Shown here in pieces: positions 1 through 7,648 of a DNA stretch of 36,257 nucleotides. A program made the translations under genes and the position numbers. Numbering within the stretch: position 1 is the first letter of the stretch; each line of letters opens with the position of its first letter. The notes beneath the pieces are model-generated. The model ran no database searches and was not told where the DNA came from. It saw only the letters and a program-made list of their open reading frames with translations. Source of the stretch: Oscillospiraceae bacterium (GTDB lineage Bacteria; Bacillota; Clostridia; Oscillospirales; Ruminococcaceae); assembly GCA_015067315.1 (NCBI GenBank), contig SVMR01000019.1, positions 1 through 36,257 on the forward strand. The letters are read 5' to 3'.

Positions 1-1164
1 GGCGGCAATAATGGGTTCACCCTCGGCTGAGAAATCAAGTTTGTTAAGATAAAAAGGCGTTCCGCCGGTTTTGGAAAGATAGCGCTCCGCAAGGGCTTTA
101 TCGGTGGGGGCGCGCATTGCTTTTTCGCAGATTCCGCCGGTTACGGAAACCTCGTTTTCGCCGTCGGAAATCCTTAGAAGGGAAGGGGCGTTTTCGGAAA
201 TAGAAAGGCTCATGCGGACAGGAACGCGTTTCGGTTCATCCTTATAAAGAAGTGTAAGGTTTTTGAGAACTTTATCAGCGGCGGTGACGTCGTCGTGGCT
301 GCGGAAACCGAACATATCCGGATTACGCTTTCCGGTGAAATAACCGTCGGTGAATCCCTGACGGGAGAAAACTGCCCGGAGAGAATCAATATCTGGCTTT
401 TCACCGGCAAGAGCGGCTTTGCAGGCGGTCACAGCCGCCGCAACGTATTCCGGACGTTTCATTCTGCCTTCGATTTTAAAAGAGCATACGCCGGCTTCTG
501 CAAGTTCTCTGATGTGCTCAATATGGGACATATCCTTGAGAGAAAGGGCATGGTCCTTTTCGCCGAAACGGAAATCAAGGCGGCAGGGCTGAGCGCAAAG
601 TCCGCGGTTTCCGCTTCTTCCGCCGAGAACGGAGGAAAGATAGCAGCATCCGGACATGCACATGCAAAGGGCTCCATGGACAAAAGCCTCCAGCTCGATA
701 TCGGTGCGCCCGGCAATATATTTTATTTCTTCAAGGGAAAGTTCGCGGGAAAGAACTGCGCGGCAGAAACCGAGTTTCTGCGCTTCAAGAGCACCAGCAA
801 GATCATGAATGGTCATCTGGGTGGAAGCATGCATTTCGATGGTCGGGCAGATTTCCCGGACGAGCTTTGCAACTGCAAGGTCCTGAACGATAACCGCGTC
901 AACTCCCGCTTCTGCAATGCTTTTTATTTCTTCAATGAGGGCGGGGATTTCGGAATCCATAACAAGGGTGTTAAGGGTCACGTGGACCTTGACTCCTCTT
1001 GCATGGCAATAGGAAACGGTTTCGGAAAGCTCGGAATCCTCGAAGTTCGAAGCGTTGCGCCTTGCGTTGAAGTTTTTTGCACCAAGATAAACTGCGTCTG
1101 CTCCGGAACGCACTGCGGCAAAAAGCTGTTCCTTTCCACCAACCGGGGCAAGAATTTCGGTCAT
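1..1164 (-). CDS. U32-family peptidase/hydroxylase-like protein (partial, C-terminus outside window)
   Basis: The reading frame is open from 1164 to the left window edge, giving 388 N-terminal residues. The start MTEILAPVGG is typical of the family. Residues about 159-177 match the U32 signature: E-x-F-x2-G-A-L-C, then four residues, then G-C-x-L-S. A cysteine-rich stretch GLCAQPCR follows. Family knowledge: U32 proteins are annotated as collagenase-like peptidases, but characterised members (RlhA, TrhP/YrrO-type) hydroxylate rRNA or tRNA and use the cysteines for a metal cluster. Which subtype this is cannot be decided without the C-terminus. An AGGGAGG site lies 9 nt before the ATG at 1164; an in-frame ATG at 1170 sits only 3 nt from it, so 1164 is preferred. 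Family call secure, molecular substrate not. Confidence 0.9.
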   Translation of the reverse strand, partial: MTEILAPVGGKEQLFAAVRSGADAVYLGAKNFNARRNASNFEDSELSETVSYCHARGVKVHVTLNTLVMDSEIPALIEEIKSIAEAGVDAVIVQDLAVAKLVREICPTIEMHASTQMTIHDLAGALEAQKLGFCRAVLSRELSLEEIKYIAGRTDIELEAFVHGALCMCMSGCCYLSSVLGGRSGNRGLCAQPCRLDFRFGEKDHALSLKDMSHIEHIRELAEAGVCSFKIEGRMKRPEYVAAAVTACKAALAGEKPDIDSLRAVFSRQGFTDGYFTGKRNPDMFGFRSHDDVTAADKVLKNLTLLYKDEPKRVPVRMSLSISENAPSLLRISDGENEVSVTGGICEKAMRAPTDKALAERYLSKTGGTPFYLNKLDFSAEGEPIIAA

Positions 1165-1205
1165 TTCCATGCGCCTCCCTCTCTGAAAAATGATGATTAT
1201 ATCTC

Positions 1206-1235
1206 ATAATAGCACAAATATACCTTATAAAGCAA
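1206..1235 (-). promoter_or_regulatory. Candidate sigma-A promoter of the U32 gene
   Basis: On the minus strand TTGCTT (1235-1230) and TATTAT (1211-1206) are separated by 18 nt, about 40 bp upstream of the U32 start. The region is AT-rich, so a chance match is possible. Confidence 0.35.
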
Positions 1236-1274
1236 ACATCTTTGAAAAAATATTAAAAAATTTTAAAAAAACAC

Positions 1275-1303
1275 TTGATTTTTCTTTTTGTTTTTAGTAT
1301 AAT
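1275..1303 (+). promoter_or_regulatory. Sigma-A promoter of tRNA-Ser
   Basis: TTGATT (1275-1280) and a perfect TATAAT (1298-1303) are separated by 17 nt. The -10 box ends 41 bp before the mature tRNA 5' end, so a short leader would be removed by RNase P. Confidence 0.8.
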
Positions 1304-1344
1304 AATCAAGCGCTGTGATAAACAGCAAGTTTTCTTGAGCATTT

Positions 1345-1436
1345 GGAGATGTCGCCTAGATGGTCGAGGGCGCACGACTGGAAATCGTGTAGGGGTCAGA
1401 AGCCTCTCAAGAGTTCGAATCTCTTCATCTCCGCCA
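1345..1436 (+). tRNA. tRNA-Ser(GGA)
   Basis: The acceptor stem GGAGATG (1345-1351) pairs with CATCTCC (1426-1432), followed by discriminator G and an encoded CCA (1434-1436). The anticodon stem CACGA/TCGTG encloses the loop CTGGAAA, with anticodon GGA at 1380-1382, reading UCC and UCU serine codons. A long variable arm and the TTCGAAT T-loop confirm a class II tRNA. It stands alone with its own promoter and terminator. Confidence 0.97.
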
Positions 1437-1437
1437 C

Positions 1438-1473
1438 AAAAATCCCGGACACTTTGTGTCCGGGATTTTTTTT
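1438..1473 (+). terminator. Intrinsic terminator of tRNA-Ser
   Basis: A perfect 10-bp stem TCCCGGACAC/GTGTCCGGGA (1443-1452 with 1456-1465) and a TTT loop, preceded by A's and followed by eight T's, directly after the tRNA CCA end. Confidence 0.95.
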
Positions 1474-1481
1474 ATATCCGA

Positions 1482-1509
1482 TTGATATAATCTTTTTTTG
1501 GTATATAAT
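1482..1509 (+). promoter_or_regulatory. Candidate promoter of the LRR-dockerin gene
   Basis: TTGATA (1482-1487) and TATAAT (1504-1509) with a 16-nt spacer lie just past the tRNA terminator, 39 bp before the ATG. Expected start of transcription is near 1516. Confidence 0.65.
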
Positions 1510-1548
1510 GTATATTAGATTTTTATTGTTTTCCGGAGGTTTTTAATA

Positions 1549-4500
1549 ATGAAAGGGTTTTGGAAAATATTTATATGCACCTTTGCGGCGATTTTGATTA
1601 TCTGTGGTTTTGAAACGGAAGCAAAAGCCGCCGCAGGAGGAAGCTGCGGTTCGGGAGTAAACTGGAGTTATGAAAACGGAACCCTCACCATTTCCGGAAG
1701 CGGAAGAATGAAAGATATGAGCCGCAATTCCCAGCCCTGGGGCGCATACAAAAATTCCGTCACAAATATCGTGATAGAAGAGGGGATAACCTATATCGGA
1801 ACGGAAGCTTTCTATGAGATGGCGAACGTAAAAACCGCCTCGCTTCCGGATACCCTTACCGAAATAGGCGATGCCGCTTTCTGCTGGTGCGAAGGACTTC
1901 AGACAATTGATATCCCCGGAAGCGTAAAAGTAATCGGAGAAGACGCTTTCTGGTGCTGTCTTGACCTTACCGAAGTAACCTTCCACGAAGGGCTTGTTGA
2001 AATTGAAAAAGAAGCCTTCAACTCCTGCCGCCTTCTCACAAGGGTTGATTTTCCGGAAAGCCTTGAAAAAATCGGATATTGGACTTTCGGAGGATGCAGC
2101 GATCTGCTCCATGTTTCTATGCCCGGAGTAAAGGACCTTGGCGAAAGCTGTTTTTCCGCGTGTACAAAACTTGTTTCTGTGGAGCTGGGAAAAGAACTGG
2201 AAGATATCAAAACAAGCGCTTTTGCTTATTGTTACGCACTGCAGAATGTTGTTATTCCCGGTTCGGTAGATTCTGTCGGCGATACTGCTTTTTATCTTTG
2301 CGAATCCCTTGGAACAATAAAATTCACAGGTTCAGTTCCGGAAATTTCCGAAACCGCTTTTATTGGAGTTTATGCCGAAGGAAAATATCCGGAATGCAAC
2401 ACTGAATGGGAAACGGTTTACGGAAACGGTTTCGGCGGAACCATAAGCTGGAGTTCCTATTCCGTTTCGGACCACGTTTATTCCGAAAGCGTTGTTGAAG
2501 AAACCTGCCTTCGCTGGGGATATACCGTTCATACCTGCACCGACTGCGGCGAATATTATATGAGCGATTATCATTCCGCTCTCGGTCACGATTGGGACGG
2601 AGGAGTTGTTTCCGGAAGCAAAACAACCTATACCTGCAAAAGATGCGGCCTGCAGAGATATGAATACAGCATTTCCGGAAGCTGCGGTTCAAACGCCCGC
2701 TGGGTTCTTGATACTGAAGAGGGAACGCTCAGCATCACCGGAACGGGAGGAATCACTTCCAACAGCGGTTTTAAAAATTATAAAGACAGCATCCGCTTTG
2801 TCACCATAGCATCAGGAATAACCTCCATAGGTGCGGAAACCTTTTTTGAATTTGAAAAAATCGAAAGCATCGAAATTCCGGATACGGTAAAAAGCATCGG
2901 AATGCAGGCTTTCGTCTGGTGCAGCAGCCTTAAGGAAATAATCGTTCCGGAAGGAGTTACCGCCATTTATGACAGCACATTCTGGGGATGCCAGTCCCTT
3001 GAAAAACTTGTTCTTCCATCAACTCTTAAGTCCATCGGCGAGGATTGTTTCTATAAATGCGATGCCCTTAAAACCCTTTATATTCCGGACAGCGTTGATT
3101 CCATTTCGGAACTTGCGTTCTGGTATTGCCGGGGACTTGAGGAAGTCAATATTCCGAAAGGAATAAAAAGAATCCCCACCGACTGTTTTACAAGCTGCAC
3201 CGGTCTTAAAACGGTTCATATGCACGATGAAATCGAAATTATAGGCGAGGATGCTTTCGACGGCTGCAGTGCCCTTACGGAAATAACGATTCCGGAATCC
3301 GTTCATACAATTGAAAGTGGCGCATTTTGGGGATGCACTTCCCTTAAGGAGATTATAGTTCCCGGTTCAGTGATGAGAATCGATGAATATGCTTTCGGAA
3401 ACTGCGCAAGCCTTAAAAATATAAAGTTCACCGGAAATCCTCCGGCTTTTCAGGAAAACGTTTTTGCTAACACAAAAACAAACGCCCTTTACAGAGAGGG
3501 AAGCAGCGCCTGGCATCCTTCCATCCGTCTGCAGTACGGCGGAACGATAATATGGAAAACCTTCAGCATTGTCGGGCATCCGTTCGCTTCGGAAGTTGTT
3601 GCACCCCGGTGTGAACAATGGGGATACACAAAATATTCCTGCATCGACTGCGACGAATATTATATGGCGGATTATACCGACCCCATCGGACACGACTGGG
3701 TTTTCTCCCATTCCGCATCAAATTACAGCATCTATATCTGCAATAACTGCGGCGGAGAAAAGAAGGTTTATGAAGTTGGCGGAAGCTGCGGCTCCGGTCT
3801 TTACTGGAAACTGAATACCGAAGAGGGCGTCCTTAAAATATACGGTTCCGGTTCAATGAACAATATGGGAAGGGATTCCCAGCCCTGGGCAAGCTATAAA
3901 GATTGTATTACAAAAGTAATAATCGAATCCGGAGCAAGGTCCATCGGAAGCTATGCTTTTTATGAGCATCCGGCGCTGATATCCGTTGAAATTCCGGATA
4001 CGGTAAAAAGCATTGGTCTCGGTGCTTTTGCATGGAGCCAGCTGCTTGATGAAATTACGATTCCGGATGGTGTCACTTCAATTCCGGAGGACTGCTTCTG
4101 GGCATGCACCGCTCTTAATACAATCAACCTTCCGGATTCAATCCGCACAATAGGACAGGGAGCTTTCTATTACACTGCAATAACCTCAATAAATCTTTCG
4201 GACAAAATCACCGATATGGGCGAGGATGCCTTCTGGTACTGCACGAATCTTAAATCCGTAAAAATCCCGAAAAATGTAACGGTCCTTCGGGAAACGATTT
4301 TTTCAAGCTGTTCAAGCCTTACCTCCGTAACCCTCCACGATAATATTACGGAAATCCAGCGGAGCGCTTTTTCACACTGCCAATCCCTCACCTCCATAAC
4401 ACTTCCGAAAAAACTCGAAGTTCTCGGCGAAAGCGCTTTCAGCGGAGCAAGAATCACAAAAATCACATTCCCGGAGAATCTGCGTACCATTGACGGCTAT

Positions 4501-5118
4501 GTTTTCGGAGGCAGTGTAAAAGAGGTGCATTTCCTTGGAAACTCTCCGGAGTTCGACGCAAAAACTTTTAACGGAGCCACCGCAACGGCTTATTATCCTG
4601 CGGGAAGTTTTTCATGGAACGGAAAACTTCTGAATTACGGCGGAACTATAACATGGAAAACAGAACCCTGCAGCCATTTTCTGACAGAAGAGTACATTTA
4701 TGACGCCACCTGTGTTCAAGAAGGATATACCGAAGTTGTCTGTTATATCTGCGGATACAGCTATATAAGCGAATATTTCGGTTTCGGCGAGCATCTGATG
4801 GGTAAATGGGAAACTTTGGTTGAACCGACCGAAACAGAATTGGGCGAACAGCAAAGAAAATGTGTATATTGTGATTATACCGAATTCAGAAAGATAAGTA
4901 TCGGCGGATTCATTATGGGTGATCTCAACCTCGACGGAGAAATAAACGTTATGGACGCATATACCGCAAGGCTTATCGCAGCAAAAATTTATAAGCCGAC
5001 CGATGAACAGATTCTTATCGGTGACGTTGACCTTGACGGAAGAATCACAGCCATTGATGCGAACATAATCCGAAAATTTGTTGCAAAAATCATAATCGAA
5101 ATACCGGTCGAAACCTGA
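1549..5118 (+). CDS. Secreted BspA-type leucine-rich repeat protein with C-terminal dockerin
   Basis: This 1189-residue protein starts with a signal peptide (about 1-27, ending AKA-AA). Three related modules follow (about 30-376, 377-743 and 744-1080). Each opens with a GxSCGS..W...G.L.I.G.G sequence, continues with LRR_5 repeats of the type IPxSVxxIGxxAFxxC, and ends in a segment with CxxC pairs and a GHDW-like motif. Residues from about 1124 form a type I dockerin with two calcium loops (DLNLDGE and DVDLDGR). BspA-type LRR proteins usually bind host or matrix proteins; a dockerin docks onto cohesins of a cell-surface scaffold. No cohesin or scaffoldin is in this window. GGAGG lies 9 nt before the ATG. 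The binding partner is unknown and no catalytic domain is visible. Confidence 0.93.
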   Translation: MKGFWKIFICTFAAILIICGFETEAKAAAGGSCGSGVNWSYENGTLTISGSGRMKDMSRNSQPWGAYKNSVTNIVIEEGITYIGTEAFYEMANVKTASLPDTLTEIGDAAFCWCEGLQTIDIPGSVKVIGEDAFWCCLDLTEVTFHEGLVEIEKEAFNSCRLLTRVDFPESLEKIGYWTFGGCSDLLHVSMPGVKDLGESCFSACTKLVSVELGKELEDIKTSAFAYCYALQNVVIPGSVDSVGDTAFYLCESLGTIKFTGSVPEISETAFIGVYAEGKYPECNTEWETVYGNGFGGTISWSSYSVSDHVYSESVVEETCLRWGYTVHTCTDCGEYYMSDYHSALGHDWDGGVVSGSKTTYTCKRCGLQRYEYSISGSCGSNARWVLDTEEGTLSITGTGGITSNSGFKNYKDSIRFVTIASGITSIGAETFFEFEKIESIEIPDTVKSIGMQAFVWCSSLKEIIVPEGVTAIYDSTFWGCQSLEKLVLPSTLKSIGEDCFYKCDALKTLYIPDSVDSISELAFWYCRGLEEVNIPKGIKRIPTDCFTSCTGLKTVHMHDEIEIIGEDAFDGCSALTEITIPESVHTIESGAFWGCTSLKEIIVPGSVMRIDEYAFGNCASLKNIKFTGNPPAFQENVFANTKTNALYREGSSAWHPSIRLQYGGTIIWKTFSIVGHPFASEVVAPRCEQWGYTKYSCIDCDEYYMADYTDPIGHDWVFSHSASNYSIYICNNCGGEKKVYEVGGSCGSGLYWKLNTEEGVLKIYGSGSMNNMGRDSQPWASYKDCITKVIIESGARSIGSYAFYEHPALISVEIPDTVKSIGLGAFAWSQLLDEITIPDGVTSIPEDCFWACTALNTINLPDSIRTIGQGAFYYTAITSINLSDKITDMGEDAFWYCTNLKSVKIPKNVTVLRETIFSSCSSLTSVTLHDNITEIQRSAFSHCQSLTSITLPKKLEVLGESAFSGARITKITFPENLRTIDGYVFGGSVKEVHFLGNSPEFDAKTFNGATATAYYPAGSFSWNGKLLNYGGTITWKTEPCSHFLTEEYIYDATCVQEGYTEVVCYICGYSYISEYFGFGEHLMGKWETLVEPTETELGEQQRKCVYCDYTEFRKISIGGFIMGDLNLDGEINVMDAYTARLIAAKIYKPTDEQILIGDVDLDGRITAIDANIIRKFVAKIIIEIPVET

Positions 5119-5128
5119 TGCTCAAAAG

Positions 5129-5167
5129 AAAAATTCCGTGCTCAAATTTGAGCACGGAATTTTTTTA
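5129..5167. terminator. Bidirectional intrinsic terminator
   Basis: A perfect palindrome (5132-5161) with core GTGCTCAAATTTGAGCAC and outer arms AATTCC/GGAATT. Going rightwards T's follow the 3' arm and end the LRR-dockerin transcript. Read leftwards TTTTTCTTTT follows, so it also ends the integrase-remnant transcript. Confidence 0.93.
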
Positions 5168-5401
5168 TCGGTCGAAAGCTAATTTGAACTTGGAACAAAA
5201 TCCTTCCAAAACTTTCTCATAAGCTTTTGCGGTTTGCCGAACATTTTGGAGAATTTCTTCTTCACAAAGTTCCGGCGGCGCAACCCGGATGCTTGTCCGG
5301 GTTATTGGATTTCCGTTAGAATCATTTCCAAGATTGAATTTGATTTTGAAAGAGCGGGGGTCGTTTTTGTTTGTTTTTTTTAATTCCTGAATATATGGCA
5401 T
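5165..5401 (-). pseudogene. Truncated tyrosine integrase: N-terminal arm-binding domain only
   Basis: The frame encodes 78 residues starting MPYIQELKKT. The segment SFKIKFNLGNDSNGNPI followed by a charged helix resembles the N-terminal arm-type DNA-binding domain of phage and conjugative-element integrases (a strand-turn-strand with G.D.NG, then APPE and a helix). The core-binding and catalytic domains, with the R-H-R-Y tetrad, are absent: the frame stops at 5165 and runs into a terminator. AAGGAGG lies 8 nt before the ATG at 5401, so it may still be translated. Upstream in-frame codons to 5533 have no ribosome site. It could be a decayed element or a small regulator that reuses the domain. 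The family assignment is from motif resemblance only. Confidence 0.6.
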
Positions 5402-5437
5402 GTTAGAAACCTCCTTGTTAGATTTTTTGTTTTGGCT

Positions 5438-5486
5438 TGGCGTATGAAAATTTAAATTAGGCATTAATTGGCGTAAAAGTGGCGTA
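5438..5486. repeat. Three phased TGGCGTA direct repeats
   Basis: TGGCGTA occurs at 5438-5444, 5469-5475 and 5480-5486, all on the plus strand. The spacings of 31 and 11 bp are close to three turns and one turn of B-DNA. They lie upstream of the integrase remnant and between it and the topoisomerase promoter. They could be arm-type integrase sites or an operator. Confidence 0.6.
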
Positions 5487-5538
5487 AATATGAGAAAAAT
5501 CCACTTTTGACGGTTTAAAAACCGCATGAACAAGCCCC

Positions 5539-5568
5539 TTGAAAATTCCCCTATATATGTAGTATAAT
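5539..5568 (+). promoter_or_regulatory. Sigma-A promoter of the GyrB/ParE-like gene
   Basis: TTGAAA (5539-5544) and TATAAT (5563-5568) are separated by 18 nt, 32 bp before the ATG at 5601. Confidence 0.8.
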
Positions 5569-5600
5569 ATATCTTGGAATTTTATGTACCGGAGGAAAAA

Positions 5601-7583
5601 ATGGCAAAGAAACGCGAAGAATACGGAAACGAAAGCATACAGACTTTAAAAGGCGCCGAAAGGGTCCGAAAACGCCCGGCGGTTATCTTCGGTTCCGACG
5701 GAATCGAAGGCTGCGAACACGCCGCTTTTGAAATAATCTCAAACTCCATCGACGAAGCAAGAGCAGGTTACGGCGAAAAAATAATCGTAACCCGCTATAA
5801 CGACGGTTCCACAGAGGTCGAAGACTTCGGACGCGGATGCCCGGTTGATTGGAACAACAACGAACAGCGCTATAACTGGGAACTTCTTTTCTGCGAACTT
5901 TATGCCGGCGGAAAATATGAAAGCGCAAGCGATTATGAATTTTCCCTCGGTTTAAACGGACTTGGCCTTTGCGCAACCCAATATTCCTCTGAATGGATGG
6001 ATGCGGAAATCTGCCGCGACGGTTTTATCTATAAGCTCCATTTTGAAAAGGGCGAAAACGTCGGCGGACTTAACAAAGAAGCCACAACAAAACGCAAAAC
6101 CGGTTCAAAAATCCGCTGGAAACCCGACCACGACGTTTTTACCGATATTTCAATTCCGATTGAATGGTATCAGGAAGTTATAAAACGCCAGGCTGTTGTA
6201 AACTCCGGAATAATCTTTGTTCTCCGTGACCAGAAAATAACCGGCGGATTCGAAACTTATGAATATACTTACGAAAACGGAATCAGCGACTATGTAAAAG
6301 AAATTGCCGGGGAGGAAGCGGTTCTCACCGGAACCCAGTTCTGGCAGGGCGAGCGAACCGGACGCGACCGCGAAGACAAACCGGAATATAAGGTGAAAAT
6401 GCAGATTGCCTGCTGTTTTTCCAACAAAGTAAAGGCGATCGAATATTACCATAACTCCAGCCACCTTGAACACGGCGGTTCCCCGGAAAAAGCGGTCAAA
6501 TCCGCCTTTGTAAGCCAGATCGACACCTATCTTAAAGCAAACAACAAATATCTCAAAAACGAGAGCAAAATAAACTTCCAGGACGTTGAGGACTGCCTCA
6601 TCCTTGTTTCTTCCTCGTTCTCAAGCCAGACTTCCTACGAAAACCAGACGAAGAAGGCAATCACCAACAAATTCATCGCCGAAGCGATGACCGAATTCTT
6701 AAAGCACCAGCTTGAGGTCTTCTTCATTGAAAATCCGGACGACGCGGTAAGAGTTGCGGAACAGGTTCTTATCAACAAGCGCAGCCGCGAAAACGCGGAA
6801 AAAACCCGCCAGAACCTTAAAAAGAAACTTACCGCAACGATGGATATGACAAACCGTGTCCAGAAATTTGTTGACTGCCGAACCAAAGACACAAGCCGCC
6901 GCGAAATCTATATCGTGGAGGGAGATTCCGCTCTCGGCGCCTGCAAGCAGGGAAGAGATTCCGAATTCCAGGCAATAATGCCCGTCCGCGGAAAAATCCT
7001 CAACTGCTTAAAAGCGGATTACGATAAAATTTTCAAAAGCGACATCATCACCGACCTTTTAAAAGTTCTCGGCTGCGGAGTTGAGGTAAAAAGTAAGGCG
7101 AACAAGGAACTTTCCTCCTTCGATATCGAAAACCTCCGCTGGAACAAAGTCGTGATCTGCACCGATGCGGACGTTGACGGATACCAGATAAGAACCCTTA
7201 TTCTCACAATGCTCTATCGCCTTACTCCGACCCTTATCGAGGAAGGCTACGTCTATATTGCGGAATCTCCGCTTTATGAAATCACCTGCAAGGACGACAC
7301 CTATTTTGCATATACCGAGGACGAAAAAACAAGAATCACCGAAAAACTCGGAAAAGCAAAATACACCGTCCAGCGTTCAAAAGGTCTTGGTGAAAACGAA
7401 CCGGATATGATGTGGCTCACCACCATGAATCCGGAAACAAGAAGACTTATTAAAGTAACCCCAAGCGAAGCCGCCTCAACCGCGGAAATGTTCGATCTTC
7501 TCCTCGGCGACAACCTCCAGGGAAGAAAGGATTTCATCGCATCAAACGGCTATCTCTATCTCGACGATATGGATCTTTCCTGA
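5601..7583 (+). CDS. Type IIA DNA topoisomerase B subunit (divergent GyrB/ParE-like)
   Basis: The 660-residue protein has the GHKL ATPase order of GyrB/ParE: NSIDE, DFGRG, the GLNGLGL loop and YENQTK with the gamma-phosphate-contacting lysine. A Toprim domain follows, with EGDSA (E440) and DADVDG (522-527), then a QRSKGLGE motif. The B subunit drives strand passage with a GyrA/ParC partner. Several signature positions differ from canonical GyrB, for example EGDSALG for EGDSAGG, DADVDGYQ for DADVDGAH and GLNG for GLHG, so this is probably a paralogue rather than the main gyrase. No A-subunit gene is in the window. The start is ATG 5601 with GGAGG 5 nt upstream; an in-frame TTG at 5574 is less likely. 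Confidence 0.88.
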   Translation: MAKKREEYGNESIQTLKGAERVRKRPAVIFGSDGIEGCEHAAFEIISNSIDEARAGYGEKIIVTRYNDGSTEVEDFGRGCPVDWNNNEQRYNWELLFCELYAGGKYESASDYEFSLGLNGLGLCATQYSSEWMDAEICRDGFIYKLHFEKGENVGGLNKEATTKRKTGSKIRWKPDHDVFTDISIPIEWYQEVIKRQAVVNSGIIFVLRDQKITGGFETYEYTYENGISDYVKEIAGEEAVLTGTQFWQGERTGRDREDKPEYKVKMQIACCFSNKVKAIEYYHNSSHLEHGGSPEKAVKSAFVSQIDTYLKANNKYLKNESKINFQDVEDCLILVSSSFSSQTSYENQTKKAITNKFIAEAMTEFLKHQLEVFFIENPDDAVRVAEQVLINKRSRENAEKTRQNLKKKLTATMDMTNRVQKFVDCRTKDTSRREIYIVEGDSALGACKQGRDSEFQAIMPVRGKILNCLKADYDKIFKSDIITDLLKVLGCGVEVKSKANKELSSFDIENLRWNKVVICTDADVDGYQIRTLILTMLYRLTPTLIEEGYVYIAESPLYEITCKDDTYFAYTEDEKTRITEKLGKAKYTVQRSKGLGENEPDMMWLTTMNPETRRLIKVTPSEAASTAEMFDLLLGDNLQGRKDFIASNGYLYLDDMDLS

Positions 7584-7599
7584 TGGCCTTGCAATAAAC

Positions 7600-7626
7600 C
7601 GTAGGGAACGGTCTTGACCGTTCCGT
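7600..7626. repeat. Short palindromic intergenic element
   Basis: GGAACGGTC (7605-7613) and GACCGTTCC (7616-7624) flank two T's, preceded by CCGTAG. The form GTAGGG-stem-CCG resembles dispersed intergenic palindromes of Clostridia. No T-run follows, so it is not a standard terminator. It lies in the 65-bp gap before priA. Confidence 0.55.
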
Positions 7627-7648
7627 AAAAAAAGAAAGGGGCTTTATT

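Noticed and set aside
295-1209. Long plus-strand open frame of 304 codons
   Set aside because: It is the antisense shadow of the U32 gene, whose protein carries the full family signature.
1345-5533. Genomic island between tRNA-Ser and the integrase remnant
   Set aside because: tRNA genes are common attachment sites, but no copy of the tRNA 3' end was seen near 5400-5600 and the integrase is truncated, so an island cannot be supported.
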